Assembly (NCBI RefSeq): GCF_900105385.1
Contig: NZ_LT629772.1
Span: 6,262,001-6,326,000 of the forward strand
Direction of reading: 5' to 3'
DNA: 64,000 bases
From: Microlunatus soli
Lineage (GTDB): Bacteria > Actinomycetota > Actinomycetes > Propionibacteriales > Propionibacteriaceae
Numbering within the stretch: position 1 is the stretch's first letter; each line of letters opens with the position of its first letter. The notes beneath the pieces were generated by a model, which saw only the letters and a program-made list of their open reading frames with translations, did not search any database and was not told where the DNA came from. The translations under genes were made by a program, and so were the position numbers. This document shows positions 1 through 9,638 of this stretch, piece by piece.

Positions 1-1
1 G

Positions 2-703
2 CAGCACAACGTTGATGTCCTGGTCGCGCCGCCGCTCTGCGACAGCCTCGAGGAGCTGGACACGATCGCCCGACTTGCCGCCGATCTGGGACACCGGGTA
101 TCCACGTCCTACACCTATCGGGGGCACCCGGCGGCCGGAACCGCCGTCGAGCTGCTCGGTCGGATCGGCCGCCCGCAACTGGTGTCACTGCTGCTCGGCG
201 GCGAACACGACGGCACGGCGTCCCGACTGTCGATCATGGAAGCGTTCGACCTGTTCGGGCGGCTGACCGGAGGTAGGCCGGCCGGCCTCACCACGGTCAC
301 CGATGGGCATCCGGCTGCGGTCGACGATCCCGCCGAGATCCGTGCCGCGTACGGCGAGTTGATCTTGGTCGGCAGTGCCACGAACGATCGCGACGGCTCA
401 CCGTCCGATGCTGTCGGTGCAGAAGCGGTAGCCGACGAAGCGACCTTCGAGGTACGCCGCCGACCGGGCGCCGTGCCGAGCGAGGTGATCGAGATCAGTG
501 GCCCGGCCGGAATGATCGAGTGGGAGGTCGGCAGCGGCCGGCTGCGCTCGATCCTCGACGGTCAGGATCCGGTGACACTCAGCTGCGGGCCCGCGACCGA
601 GGCCGAATGGGTGCTGAACAACCTGATCCGCCGACGCGAGCCGATGATCGACACCGAGCATTCACTGGCGCTGAGCCGGCTGCTGCTGGCCGCCGGTCTG
701 TGA
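2..703 (+). CDS. C-terminal part of a Gfo/Idh/MocA-like oxidoreductase (5' end outside the window)
   Basis: The frame is already open at the first base, so the start and any N-terminal NAD(P)-binding motif lie upstream. The visible 233 residues begin in a stretch typical of the end of the nucleotide-binding half (NVDVLVAPPLCDSLEELD) and run through a beta-rich half to an ending of the type PMIDTEHSLALSRLLLAA, which resembles the C-terminus of Gfo/Idh/MocA dehydrogenases. The substrate cannot be told. It converges on the LacI-type regulator, whose stop lies 5 bp beyond. A sugar or polyol dehydrogenase under that regulator is possible but is inference only. Confidence 0.55.
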   Translation, partial: QHNVDVLVAPPLCDSLEELDTIARLAADLGHRVSTSYTYRGHPAAGTAVELLGRIGRPQLVSLLLGGEHDGTASRLSIMEAFDLFGRLTGGRPAGLTTVTDGHPAAVDDPAEIRAAYGELILVGSATNDRDGSPSDAVGAEAVADEATFEVRRRPGAVPSEVIEISGPAGMIEWEVGSGRLRSILDGQDPVTLSCGPATEAEWVLNNLIRRREPMIDTEHSLALSRLLLAAGL

Positions 704-708
704 CGGGG

Positions 709-1779
709 TCAGCCCTTGCGGGTGCTGGGTTTGCGGGGCCCGGTTTTGCGGGTGCCCGTCTTGCGGGGCCCGGTCTTGCGGGTGCTGCGCTGACGGGTGC
801 TGGCCCGGCGCATGATCCGATGCGGAATGGTGACGCTCATGATCGGCCGGTTCGGATCGGCGATCCGGGCGGCGAGCACGTCGATCGCGGTCTCGGCGAA
901 CTTCTGTTTGTCGAAGTCGATGGTGGTCAGCGCCGGCACCATGGTCGCCGAATCGGTGATGTTGTCATAGCCGACGACCGACACGTCCCCGGGCACCGAC
1001 AGACCGTGGTCATGCAGCGCGCTGATCACGCCCATCGCCAGGGTGTCGGTCATGCAGACGACGGCCTCGGGGACGTCGTGGGTGTCGAGGAACTCGCCGA
1101 ACCAGCGCGCGGCGTCGGTGGAATGCCAGTCCGGGCTGGGGATCTCCAGGGCTGCCTCGGCGGATATCCCGGCCGCCTCGAGGGCCTGATGGAACCCGAT
1201 CAATCGGACCTGGGCGGTGGCGGTGTTGTCCGCACCGACGATCGCGATCCGTCGATGACCTTCGTCGATCAGCAGCTGGGTGATCTCGCGGACGGCCGCG
1301 GTGTTGTCGATCCAGACGTGATCGACGATGGGTTGGTCGACCTCGCCGATCAGTACCACCGGCGGCATCGCGACAGCACGCTGCACGGCGGTGGTCTCCA
1401 GCCGTACCGGATTGAGGATCAGCCCGTCGATCAGTTGTGCTCGTGCCCGCGACATCAGCTCGACCTCGCGGTCGACGCCGCCAGCAGTCTCCTCGATCTG
1501 GACATGCAGACCACGCTTGCCCGCAGCCACCACGAAGTGATGGCACATCTCCGCCGAATACGACATCCGCAGATCGGGGAGTGCGACCGCGATCATCCCG
1601 GTCCGTCCGTTGCGCAGACCGCGGGCCGACAGATTCGGCACATAGTCCAGTGCGGCGACGGCTTCCTCGACCTTCTGCCGGGTCGCCGGGCTGACCCGGA
1701 AGGTGCCGTTCAAGACGTTGGAAACCGTCTTCGGTGAGACGCCTGCCCGGGCCGCTACATCTCGAACGGTCGCGCGCAT
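709..1779 (-). CDS. LacI-family transcriptional regulator
   Basis: A 356-residue protein. Residues about 4-24 (VRDVAARAGVSPKTVSNVLN) form the classic LacI helix-turn-helix and hinge helix start, followed by a periplasmic-binding-like effector domain (IAVALPDLRMSYSAEMCHH onwards, and WIDNTAAVREITQLLIDEGH). The length is slightly above the usual 330-340 residues because of a C-terminal basic tail made of repeated RKTGP/RKTGT units (see the repeat at 716-790). The effector is probably a sugar or sugar derivative. It sits convergent to the oxidoreductase fragment and 37 bp downstream of the CDP-ribitol synthase-like gene on the same strand, so the two could be co-transcribed. The target operon is not identifiable from sequence. 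Confidence 0.9.
   Translation of the reverse strand: MRATVRDVAARAGVSPKTVSNVLNGTFRVSPATRQKVEEAVAALDYVPNLSARGLRNGRTGMIAVALPDLRMSYSAEMCHHFVVAAGKRGLHVQIEETAGGVDREVELMSRARAQLIDGLILNPVRLETTAVQRAVAMPPVVLIGEVDQPIVDHVWIDNTAAVREITQLLIDEGHRRIAIVGADNTATAQVRLIGFHQALEAAGISAEAALEIPSPDWHSTDAARWFGEFLDTHDVPEAVVCMTDTLAMGVISALHDHGLSVPGDVSVVGYDNITDSATMVPALTTIDFDKQKFAETAIDVLAARIADPNRPIMSVTIPHRIMRRASTRQRSTRKTGPRKTGTRKTGPRKPSTRKG
716..790. repeat. Five 15-bp tandem repeats in the 3' end of the LacI-type gene
   Basis: Units start at 716, 731, 746, 761 and 776 and share the core TTGCGGG. They alternate between two versions (TGCTGG-like and GCCCGG-like) and encode five-residue basic units (RKTGP, RKTGT) at the very C-terminus of the regulator. 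The array probably arose by slippage. Confidence 0.85.
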
Positions 1780-1816
1780 GGCCTAAACATATCCGGCCGA
1801 TGGACGGCGGCGGTGC

Positions 1817-3265
1817 TCAGCCGTTCTGGACGGCCGCCGGGCCGTCTTCGCGGCGGATGTCGATCACGTGTCCGGTCTGCCCGGCCAGCATCACGTCCAG
1901 CGACTGGCGGGCGACGTCGGTCGAGGCCAGCAGCGTCCCTGCCGGCTCGGACCCGAACGCCTTGGTCCGCATCGGTGTCGCAGTCCGTTCCGGGTTGACG
2001 CAGTTGACCCGGACGCCGTTGCCGGCCCATTCGTCGGCCAGCGCCTGGGTCAGGTTGACCACCGCGGCCTTGGCCGAGGAGTACAGCGAATAGCCGGAAC
2101 GGCCGCGGGTGTAGGAGGAGGACGTGAACAGCAACAATGAGCCCTGCGACTCGGCCAGATGGGGGAAGAACTCCTGGGCGATGAAGACCGGGCCGAGGTA
2201 GTTGATCTCCGTCGCGGAGTAGATGGTCTCCTCGCTGGTATCGGAGAGCTCGCCGCGCGGCAGCACGCCGGCGGTGTTGACGACGAAGTCGATCCGGCCG
2301 GTCTCGGCGATCACCGACTGAGCGGCGGCGTGCACGTCCTCGCGCCGATCGACATGGGTGTTGGTCGAGGACCGGGAGAAGGTCCTGACGATGGCGCCGT
2401 ACTTGGCTGCCAGTTGGGCGATGTCGGCGCCGATCCCGTACGAGCCGCCGAAGACGACCATCGTCTTGCCCTTCAACGCTGCTTCGTAATGCTCGTCGGT
2501 GAGCGCTGCCGGGCGGTCGGCGGAGGCGAGCTGGAACAGCTTGTCGGCCAGATAGATGTCGATCGGCTCGGTCACCTTCATGTTCCGCTCATGACCGGCC
2601 ACCACCGCGATCGGGGTGTCCGGCAGATAACGCAGCACCACCGTGCAGTCGTCGGTGGCGGTGAAATTCGGATCCTCGGCGGCGAACTCGTAGGCCTCGC
2701 GGATCACCGACAGCCGGAACGACTGCGGAGTCTGACCGCGCCGCAGCAGCGGACGGGACAGCACGTCGGCGATCACCGGCTGATCGCTGCCGACCCGCTT
2801 GCCGCCCTGCAACTCGCCGTCGACCTGGATGATGGTGTCGGCCGACGGGATGGCGGTGTCGACGGCGGTGTACTCGTCGAGGGCTCGGACGTTGGCCTCG
2901 ATGATCGTCTGGGAAACCAACGGCCGGACCGCGTCATGCAGGATCACATTGCAGTCCTCGTCGCCGAGCGCGGCCAGCGCCGCCCGGGTGGTGTCGTTGC
3001 GGGTCCCGTCCGCACCCGCGCCCTCCAGGATCTGCGTCACCTTGGTGTACCCACCGGTCTTCACGATCGCGCGGACCGGATCGAGATGCCCGGGCGCCAT
3101 CATGATCACGATCTCGTCGATCAGTGGCGACTGGCTGAGCGCGATGATGGTGTGCTCGATGATGGGCTTGCCGGCGATCTTGATCAACTGTTTGGGGATG
3201 TTCATCCCGACCCGGGATCCGACCCCTCCAGCGAGGATGACGGCGACGTTTCGCAGCTTTTCCAC
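1817..3265 (-). CDS. Bifunctional D-ribitol-5-phosphate cytidylyltransferase / SDR ribulose-5-phosphate reductase (CDP-ribitol synthase-like)
   Basis: A 482-residue two-domain enzyme. Residues 7-235 are an IspD/TarI-type cytidylyltransferase: the CTP-binding loop AGGVGSRVGMNIPKQ, the central DAVRPLV motif and the late VTEPIDIYLAD block are all present. Residues about 245-475 are a short-chain dehydrogenase: nucleotide loop GGSYGIG, NTAG, and the catalytic Ser plus YSSAK. Haemophilus Bcs1/Acs1 proteins have the same order and make CDP-ribitol from ribulose 5-phosphate, NADPH and CTP. By analogy this would supply CDP-ribitol to the neighbouring teichoic-acid transferases. GTG start chosen because AAGG lies about 9 bp upstream. 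It is divergent from the polymerase-like gene at 3386 across 120 bp. A CDP-glycerol product cannot be excluded. Confidence 0.85.
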   Translation of the reverse strand: MEKLRNVAVILAGGVGSRVGMNIPKQLIKIAGKPIIEHTIIALSQSPLIDEIVIMMAPGHLDPVRAIVKTGGYTKVTQILEGAGADGTRNDTTRAALAALGDEDCNVILHDAVRPLVSQTIIEANVRALDEYTAVDTAIPSADTIIQVDGELQGGKRVGSDQPVIADVLSRPLLRRGQTPQSFRLSVIREAYEFAAEDPNFTATDDCTVVLRYLPDTPIAVVAGHERNMKVTEPIDIYLADKLFQLASADRPAALTDEHYEAALKGKTMVVFGGSYGIGADIAQLAAKYGAIVRTFSRSSTNTHVDRREDVHAAAQSVIAETGRIDFVVNTAGVLPRGELSDTSEETIYSATEINYLGPVFIAQEFFPHLAESQGSLLLFTSSSYTRGRSGYSLYSSAKAAVVNLTQALADEWAGNGVRVNCVNPERTATPMRTKAFGSEPAGTLLASTDVARQSLDVMLAGQTGHVIDIRREDGPAAVQNG

Positions 3266-3385
3266 CCAGCGACCTTAACGTGTCAGGCCCGGAAACCCTC
3301 GCAGGCCGTGGCGCAGGCTCTACCCTGGGTTGCGGCCGTCCACCGACGGCGAACAGATGGCAGGTGAAGGGCGGGGACGACGAGC

Positions 3386-5920
3386 GTGATCCAGAGTCTC
3401 TCGGTAGTGGCCTCGCGGCTGACCGCACGGGTCTTGCGCCGGTCGGGCCGGATGACGCGGTCGCCGGAGACCGTCTCGCAGAGCAGCATCGGGCAGCAGG
3501 ACCGGAAGGCTCAGCCGGCTCCGGCACCGCCCGACGTCACCGGCTGGCTGCTCGGCGCGGGCTGGGAACGGCCGGCCGCCGACGGCAGCCGACGGTTGCG
3601 GATCGACGGGGCGGGCTGGCGCACCGAAGGCAAGGGAGCCGACTCGCAGGTGATCTCGGTCACCCTGGTGTCCGATGACGACACCGTCGAGCTGATGGTG
3701 CAGCCGGTGAAGTCGGCGGCCTACAACGACCGCTCCGAGAGCACCGACAAGGACCGCACCGGCAGCGGATTCGTCGCCTTGCTGGACCCGCGGCTGCTCA
3801 CCGAGCGTGAAGGGCCGGGGATCTTCTTCCGCAAGTGGCAGCTCCAGATCGCCGTCGAGGACCGGGACGGCCGGGTCGAGGGGCCGCTGCTACAGCGCGA
3901 CGAGAACACCTCCGCCGGGCACCTGCACACCGCCGACGCGGGCGACGGCTGCCTGATCCTGCCGAGCTGGGACGACGACCAGGGTCTGGTGCTGACCGTC
4001 GCGCGGCGGGCGCTGACGGCCGACTCGATCTCCTTCGACGGCGACGATCTGGACGCCGTGGTCACCTGCAGAGGCGACATCGAGCCCCGGACGGCGCTGC
4101 TGCGGCGGGGCCAGGAAGTGGTGTGGCTGACGCTGTCCGCACTGCCGGACGGGCGCTATCGGGTCCGCGGATCGGTCCGGCCGCTGACTCGGAGCAGCGA
4201 CAGCAGCGATGTCGAGTCCTGGTATCTGGTGCTGGCCGATGACCGGCAGCAGACCCGGATGGTGCACTGGCACGGCCATCGACCGCACGGCTATCGCGAA
4301 GCCAGTCCGGGCGACCCGCGGGTCGCCATCCGCTACGCGCCCAAGGGCGTCGTCCGGGTCGATGTGCACCGCCGACGATTGGTCGTGGACCGAATCACCG
4401 TCGAGCCCGCGGCGCAGGGCCCGCAGTTGATCATCGAGGGGGAGTGCCACGAGCTGTCGGCCGACCCTGCCGATTGGCTGCTGGTCGGCGGCCGCCGGCG
4501 GGTCCAGCCGGTCGAGCTGCAGATCCGGCCCGGTCAGGTCGACCACGCTGTCGACCGGTTCTCCGCCCGGTATCCGCTGTTGTCGGTCCCGGACTGGGGC
4601 CGGACGCCGACTGCCTTGCCGTCGGCGGACTACCGCCTGACCGAGCAACGGCACGGCGTGCCGGCACTGCTGGATCAGGAGCTGGCCGAGACGCTGATCA
4701 GCAGCATCGACACCGAGCAGAACACGCTGCTGATTGCCGGTGATCATGGAAAGCTGGTGGTCCGTACCCGGCCGCCGATGCCGCCGGGTGAACGCAGCCG
4801 CTATCGGCACCGACGCTTCGAGATCAGACACCGTAAGGGCACCGGGCAGCCGACCGACACGATCTTCCTGGACTGTTTCGACGGCAAGAGCACCGGCGAC
4901 AACATCGGGCCGATCGCCGACGAACTCGCCCGCCGGCGTCCCGATCTGCGACCGGTGTGGACGGTCGCAGATCGGTCGGTCGAGGTGCCCGACGGGGTCG
5001 ACTCGGTGATCTTCAAGACCGACGCCTGGTGGCGCGCGCTGACCTGGTCACGGCTGGTGGTGACCAACTGCTGGATGCCGGGCAAGTTCCTGCGGCGCGA
5101 TCATCAGACGGTGTTGCAGACCTGGCACGGCACGCCGCTCAAACTGCTCGGCTTCGACCGGATCGGCACCAAACGGGGCGACGCGTACCGGCGGCGCACC
5201 ACGGCCGAGGTCTCGCAGTGGAGCATGCTGATCTCGCAGAATCCTTACAGCAGCGAGGTTTTCCGCTCCGCCTACGGTTTCGAGGGCACCGTGCTGGAGA
5301 TCGGCTATCCGCGCAACGACAGGCTGAGCCGCGCCGACGACGATGACCGGCGGCAGATCCGTGACCGGCTCGGGATCGGGGCCGACGAGCGGGTCGTGCT
5401 GTATGCGCCGACCTGGCGGGAGAACGCCAAGGGATTGTTCGCCGAATTGGACTTCGACGCCGTTGCAGCCGCGCTCGGTCCGGCCGGCCGGTTGCTGATC
5501 CGTGGCCATGCCAACACGATCCGTTACGGCGGCGGGGTCCGCGGTGGGCGACTGCTCGACGTCACGCTCTATCCCGACCTCGCCGAGCTCTATCTGATCA
5601 GTGATGTGATGATCACCGACTACTCCTCGACGATGTTCGATTTCAGTGTGACCGGCAAGCCGATGATCTTCTTCACCCCCGACATCGACGCCTACACCGG
5701 CACCCTGCGGGGCACCTATTTCGATCTTGCAGCCGACGCACCGGGTCCGCTGGTGGCGACCACCGACGAGGTGATCGCCGCGTTGGCCGACCTTGATCGA
5801 CTCCGGACCGATCACGCCGAGCGGTACGCGCAGTGGCGGCAGCGGTTCAATCCCTATGACGACGGGCGGTCCGGCGAGCGCGCGGTCGATGCGCTGCTCG
5901 CCGATCAGGACGCCAAATGA
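3386..5920 (+). CDS. CDP-glycerol/CDP-ribitol glycerophosphotransferase family protein (TagF/TarL-like)
   Basis: An 844-residue protein. The first ~450 residues are beta-rich and unassigned; they include a patch (WYLVLADDRQQTRMVHWHG) that suggests immunoglobulin-like or carbohydrate-binding sandwiches. Residues about 480-835 form the Glyphos_transf domain: FLDCFDGKSTGDN, then QTWHGTPLK near residue 580 (the catalytic His region of TagF), VVLYAPTWRE near 672, RGHA, and MITDYSSTMFDFSVTGKPM. This family extends or primes wall teichoic acid by transferring alditol phosphate from CDP-alditol on the cytoplasmic face. GTG start; a purine-rich GGGGACGA lies upstream. The neighbour at 3265 probably makes its substrate. 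Whether it is a primase or polymerase, and glycerol or ribitol, cannot be settled. Confidence 0.85.
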   Translation: MIQSLSVVASRLTARVLRRSGRMTRSPETVSQSSIGQQDRKAQPAPAPPDVTGWLLGAGWERPAADGSRRLRIDGAGWRTEGKGADSQVISVTLVSDDDTVELMVQPVKSAAYNDRSESTDKDRTGSGFVALLDPRLLTEREGPGIFFRKWQLQIAVEDRDGRVEGPLLQRDENTSAGHLHTADAGDGCLILPSWDDDQGLVLTVARRALTADSISFDGDDLDAVVTCRGDIEPRTALLRRGQEVVWLTLSALPDGRYRVRGSVRPLTRSSDSSDVESWYLVLADDRQQTRMVHWHGHRPHGYREASPGDPRVAIRYAPKGVVRVDVHRRRLVVDRITVEPAAQGPQLIIEGECHELSADPADWLLVGGRRRVQPVELQIRPGQVDHAVDRFSARYPLLSVPDWGRTPTALPSADYRLTEQRHGVPALLDQELAETLISSIDTEQNTLLIAGDHGKLVVRTRPPMPPGERSRYRHRRFEIRHRKGTGQPTDTIFLDCFDGKSTGDNIGPIADELARRRPDLRPVWTVADRSVEVPDGVDSVIFKTDAWWRALTWSRLVVTNCWMPGKFLRRDHQTVLQTWHGTPLKLLGFDRIGTKRGDAYRRRTTAEVSQWSMLISQNPYSSEVFRSAYGFEGTVLEIGYPRNDRLSRADDDDRRQIRDRLGIGADERVVLYAPTWRENAKGLFAELDFDAVAAALGPAGRLLIRGHANTIRYGGGVRGGRLLDVTLYPDLAELYLISDVMITDYSSTMFDFSVTGKPMIFFTPDIDAYTGTLRGTYFDLAADAPGPLVATTDEVIAALADLDRLRTDHAERYAQWRQRFNPYDDGRSGERAVDALLADQDAK

Positions 5921-5960
5921 TCAGACGCCCGGTGATCAACAGTGCTGGACCGGTCCGGCG

Positions 5961-8900
5961 TTACGCCTCCGGCTGACGGTCGGAGAAGAAACGGCCGACG
6001 ACCCGCTCGGCGGCCCTGCCGTCCTGCAGGTACTGATACTTGGCGTTGAACGCCGCCAGCTGGCCACGGTAGCTCTGCGACAGAGCCTTCAGGTCGCGTA
6101 CGGCCGCGATCACCTCGTCGGTGGTGTTCAGCAGTGGTCCCGGCGCGCTGTCGGCGTAGTCGAACAGGAAGCCCCGGATGCCGCCGGTGTAGTCGGCGAG
6201 GTCGGGGACCAGGAACACCATCGGTCGGCCGGTCAGCGCGAAGTCGAATCGCAGACTGGAGTAGTCCAGCACGGCGACGTCGGAGGCGAGGATCAGATCG
6301 TTGATCTCCGGATAGTCGGTGACGTCGAGGATCCGGGCGGCGTCCCAACCGCGGTCGGGCCGCTTGGTGTTGAACCGGTGGCCGCGGAGCAGGAAGACGT
6401 ACTCGTCGCCGAGTGCTTCGGAGGCGGCATCGACGTCGAGGTATTCCACGATGGCGGCCGAGGTGTAGCTGCTGGCCAGGTGGTCACGCCAGGTCGGCGC
6501 ATAGAGCAGGACCTTCTGGTCGGGCCGGATGCCGAGCCGCTCCCGTACCTCCTGGCGCCACTGGTCGGCACGGTCGTCCAGCAGGGCGTCGTCGCGGGGA
6601 TAACCGCGGTTCTCGATCGGCCCGGCGTAGTCGTACTCCTGCCGGTAGTGCACATCCATCGCCGGCGCCGGCGTCAGGATCAGATCCCAGCCGGCGCTGG
6701 TCCGTTCGAGCTCGATCTGCTGGCGGAGCGGGGTGAACTTCTTGGCCCGCCACATGCGCAGCCCCATCGACTTGGCCGGATAGCCGTGGAAGGTCTGCAG
6801 GAACCGCTGCTCGGGACGCTTGCGCCACCACCGGGGGAAGTCGACGTTCTGCACCAGGTGGGCCGCGGTGGTGACGATCCGATACCACTCCGGGCTGTTC
6901 ACCAACACCGGGATGCCGCCCTCCGGCAGCGGGGTGGACGGATCGTTGACGCCCCAGTAGAGCTTGAGCTCGGGATGCCGGCGGCGCAGCTCCTGGTGGA
7001 TCGCTGCCGGGCTGTCGGTGGCGACACTGCCGTTGTAGCTGAGCAGGTAGACGGCCTGTTCGTCGATCGGTCCCGGATCGGACAGCGCCTGTTGCTGCAG
7101 CCGGTACTGGGCGTACGCGCCGGAGTCGGCCACCGGAATCGGCACGCTGAGCGCGAACCCCGGGGCCCGGCTCGGCTTGCAGATCGGCCGCATCCGGACC
7201 TCGTCGGTCAGCCGGAAGCTGAGCATGCCGTCGATGAACGCGGCGCTGACATGCAGCTCAGGGGCGAAGCCGGACGGTTCGTCGGTCTCCTCGCCGGTCG
7301 CGATCGCGTTATCGGTGAGGAAGAAAAGGTACTCGTCGCGCGGCACCAGACGCTCGTCCAGCCCCCACGGTGTCCAGCGCAGCGGGATGTCGGCGGTGAA
7401 CGAACCGTCCGCCGCGGTGGAGATCGCACCGGCCGTCTCGCAGCGGGAACCCCGCGCGGTGAGCCGCAGGCCGGCGTCGTCGGCGGGCTCGGCCCCCAAC
7501 CAGCGGCCGCGAACGACCACCCTGCCGGCGGCGAGGTCGACGTCGTCCAGGATCGCCGACCGCTCGGACTCGTACAGCATGGCGTTGCCGTACTCGCTGC
7601 GAGTGACGACGACCGAGCCGTCGCCGACGCCGAGCCAGCCGTCCAGCAGGCTCGGCTCCGGTTCGGCGGGCCAGGCGATCGGGTGACTGCCCTGATCGGT
7701 GATCGCCCGCAGCTTCCAGGCCCGCGGCGAGTCGACAGTGGGGCTGGGCAGGTCGAGGGTGGCGATGCCGTCCTTCAGACCGGCCGCGGCATGCCGCGGG
7801 CCGGCGTCGGCGACCACCGATTCGACGGAGCGGCCGTCGCGGGAACGCAGCCGGAGCTGGACCCGACGGCCGTCGACCTGGGCCGAAACGAGCCGGACCG
7901 GTTCGGCGTCCCGGACGACGAGCTCGAGCCGGCCGCCACCGCGTTTGACGGCGACCGTCGGCCCGGCGACGGTGACCCGGCGCGGCTGATAGCGGCTGCC
8001 GATCAGGCCGGCCGATCCGCGATTGTCGAAGCTCATCGCGTCGGTGCTGCGGGTGATCGTGCCGACCCGCACGGTGACCTCGAGCCGCCAGCGGCCGGTG
8101 GTGAGCCGGCTCAGGTCGGACTCGACCCGGAATCCTCCGCGGCGATAGTCCTGGTAGCGATGGCCGATCGACATGTTGGCCTGTGGGTCCTCGACCGGGA
8201 TCACGTCGGTGGGCACCGGCTCGATCGAGTCGTCGCGCTTGTCCTCGTCGTCGTAGCCCAGCCAGCGGGCGGTGACCTCGGGGGTGATGTCGGACAGGTC
8301 GACCAGCTGGATCCGGGCCAGCACATCGACCGCGAGCCGGTCGGCAGCGACGATGCGGACGTTGCGGACCCGTACCCGTGCCGGCGTCTCGTGCTCGGCG
8401 AAGGCCAGATCGGTGGCGTCGACCACCGACGCGGCATCGGCGTCCAGCGGGAACTCGGCGTACACCCCGCCCTCGTCGACCCTGGTCAAGACGTTGTCCT
8501 GCTCGAACCAGCGGTCGGCGACGAACCGCTCCAACGCCGGTCGTCGGTCGGCCAGCAGCAGCCGCAGCTTGACCCGGGACTCGGCCCGGGTCTGCGACCA
8601 GGCCCGGTCGCTGATCGCCTCCAGCAGGCCGGCGGTGAAGCTGCGCAACGCCTGCCACTGCTCGTCGGTCATTCGTTCGGCGTCACCGAGGAAGGTCTGC
8701 AGCTGGTGGTCGATGACGCCGGTCGCCCAGTGGTCCAGCAGTGCGGCGCCGATGGTGGACTCGAGCGTACGCAGCCGGCGCCGGGTGGTGCTGGCGTCGG
8801 ACAGCCAGGCCGACAGATCGGCCGTGGAATCGTAAAGCTGTTCCACCGGCGTTCCGAAGGCCCGGTTGCGGGGCCGGTAGGTGGTGCTGGTGATCACGTC

Positions 8901-9638
8901 GAACGCGACGGCATGCTGGAAGGCCGCCAGCACGACGTCGGACTCGCCACGGGCACCGGCGAAGGTCAGCCGCGACCTGCGCCAGAACGCGCTGCTGAAC
9001 AGCCGATTGCCCAGTCCCGAGTCGGCGACGGCCGCCGGGAACTCGCGCAGCGTCACACCGTACCGGCGGCGGTCGTGGACCCGGTCGTCCCGCGGCAGGA
9101 TCGAACGCATCACCGAGGTCGGGTTGCTGACCCGGCCGATGACGAAGTCGGAGTCGCTGCGTTGCAACGCAGCCACACCGTCCCGGATGGCCTTGGCGGG
9201 CAGCACATCGTGTCCGCGGAGGAACGCCAGATAACGACCGTGCGCAGCGCGGGCGCCACGGTCGCGGGCAGCAGCGAGATCGGGCGGCTGTGCCGACATG
9301 ATGTGCACCGCATAGTCGGAGCGGGTCCACCGCGCCAACGCGGCGCGGACCTGCCGACCTTCCGGTCCGTACGGCACGACGAGGATCTCCAGGTCCCGGT
9401 GGGCCTGCCCGACCACCGATTCCATGGCCTCATCCAGATAATCCAGATCCTCGGCCGACACCGTCACCACGACCGTGACCAGCCGGGAGTCGCCGCGTCG
9501 TCCGGCAACCTCCCAGGTCAGCTCACGACCGGTCCGCCGGGCGACGTCGCGGCCGGCCCGGACGAACCGGCGGACCGGGTCCGGAGCGCGCCGGTCGATC
9601 GCCCGGAGCGATTTCACCAGCCGTCGTGGCCGTCTCAA
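5961..9638 (-). CDS. Degenerate GT2 domain fused to CDP-glycerol glycerophosphotransferase domain
   Basis: A 1225-residue protein. Residues about 50-300 resemble a GT-A (GT2) fold (VTVVVTVSAEDLDYLDEAMESV), but where family members carry DSDD it reads LRGHDVL, so metal-binding acidic residues look lost. A long beta-rich middle follows. Residues about 860-1215 form a Glyphos_transf domain: YNGSVATDSPAAIHQEL, QTFHGYPAKSMG near 950, VLLYAPTWRD near 1046, LLRGHRFNT, and AVLDYSSLRFDFALTGRPM. It likely acts as a teichoic-acid polymerase at the membrane. The start is TTG: the stop of the upstream gene overlaps it as TTGA, and AAGGAG lies 5 bp before it, so translation is coupled to the pyruvyltransferase-like gene. 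It is tail-to-tail with the gene ending at 5920. Confidence 0.8.
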   Translation of the reverse strand: MRRPRRLVKSLRAIDRRAPDPVRRFVRAGRDVARRTGRELTWEVAGRRGDSRLVTVVVTVSAEDLDYLDEAMESVVGQAHRDLEILVVPYGPEGRQVRAALARWTRSDYAVHIMSAQPPDLAAARDRGARAAHGRYLAFLRGHDVLPAKAIRDGVAALQRSDSDFVIGRVSNPTSVMRSILPRDDRVHDRRRYGVTLREFPAAVADSGLGNRLFSSAFWRRSRLTFAGARGESDVVLAAFQHAVAFDVITSTTYRPRNRAFGTPVEQLYDSTADLSAWLSDASTTRRRLRTLESTIGAALLDHWATGVIDHQLQTFLGDAERMTDEQWQALRSFTAGLLEAISDRAWSQTRAESRVKLRLLLADRRPALERFVADRWFEQDNVLTRVDEGGVYAEFPLDADAASVVDATDLAFAEHETPARVRVRNVRIVAADRLAVDVLARIQLVDLSDITPEVTARWLGYDDEDKRDDSIEPVPTDVIPVEDPQANMSIGHRYQDYRRGGFRVESDLSRLTTGRWRLEVTVRVGTITRSTDAMSFDNRGSAGLIGSRYQPRRVTVAGPTVAVKRGGGRLELVVRDAEPVRLVSAQVDGRRVQLRLRSRDGRSVESVVADAGPRHAAAGLKDGIATLDLPSPTVDSPRAWKLRAITDQGSHPIAWPAEPEPSLLDGWLGVGDGSVVVTRSEYGNAMLYESERSAILDDVDLAAGRVVVRGRWLGAEPADDAGLRLTARGSRCETAGAISTAADGSFTADIPLRWTPWGLDERLVPRDEYLFFLTDNAIATGEETDEPSGFAPELHVSAAFIDGMLSFRLTDEVRMRPICKPSRAPGFALSVPIPVADSGAYAQYRLQQQALSDPGPIDEQAVYLLSYNGSVATDSPAAIHQELRRRHPELKLYWGVNDPSTPLPEGGIPVLVNSPEWYRIVTTAAHLVQNVDFPRWWRKRPEQRFLQTFHGYPAKSMGLRMWRAKKFTPLRQQIELERTSAGWDLILTPAPAMDVHYRQEYDYAGPIENRGYPRDDALLDDRADQWRQEVRERLGIRPDQKVLLYAPTWRDHLASSYTSAAIVEYLDVDAASEALGDEYVFLLRGHRFNTKRPDRGWDAARILDVTDYPEINDLILASDVAVLDYSSLRFDFALTGRPMVFLVPDLADYTGGIRGFLFDYADSAPGPLLNTTDEVIAAVRDLKALSQSYRGQLAAFNAKYQYLQDGRAAERVVGRFFSDRQPEA

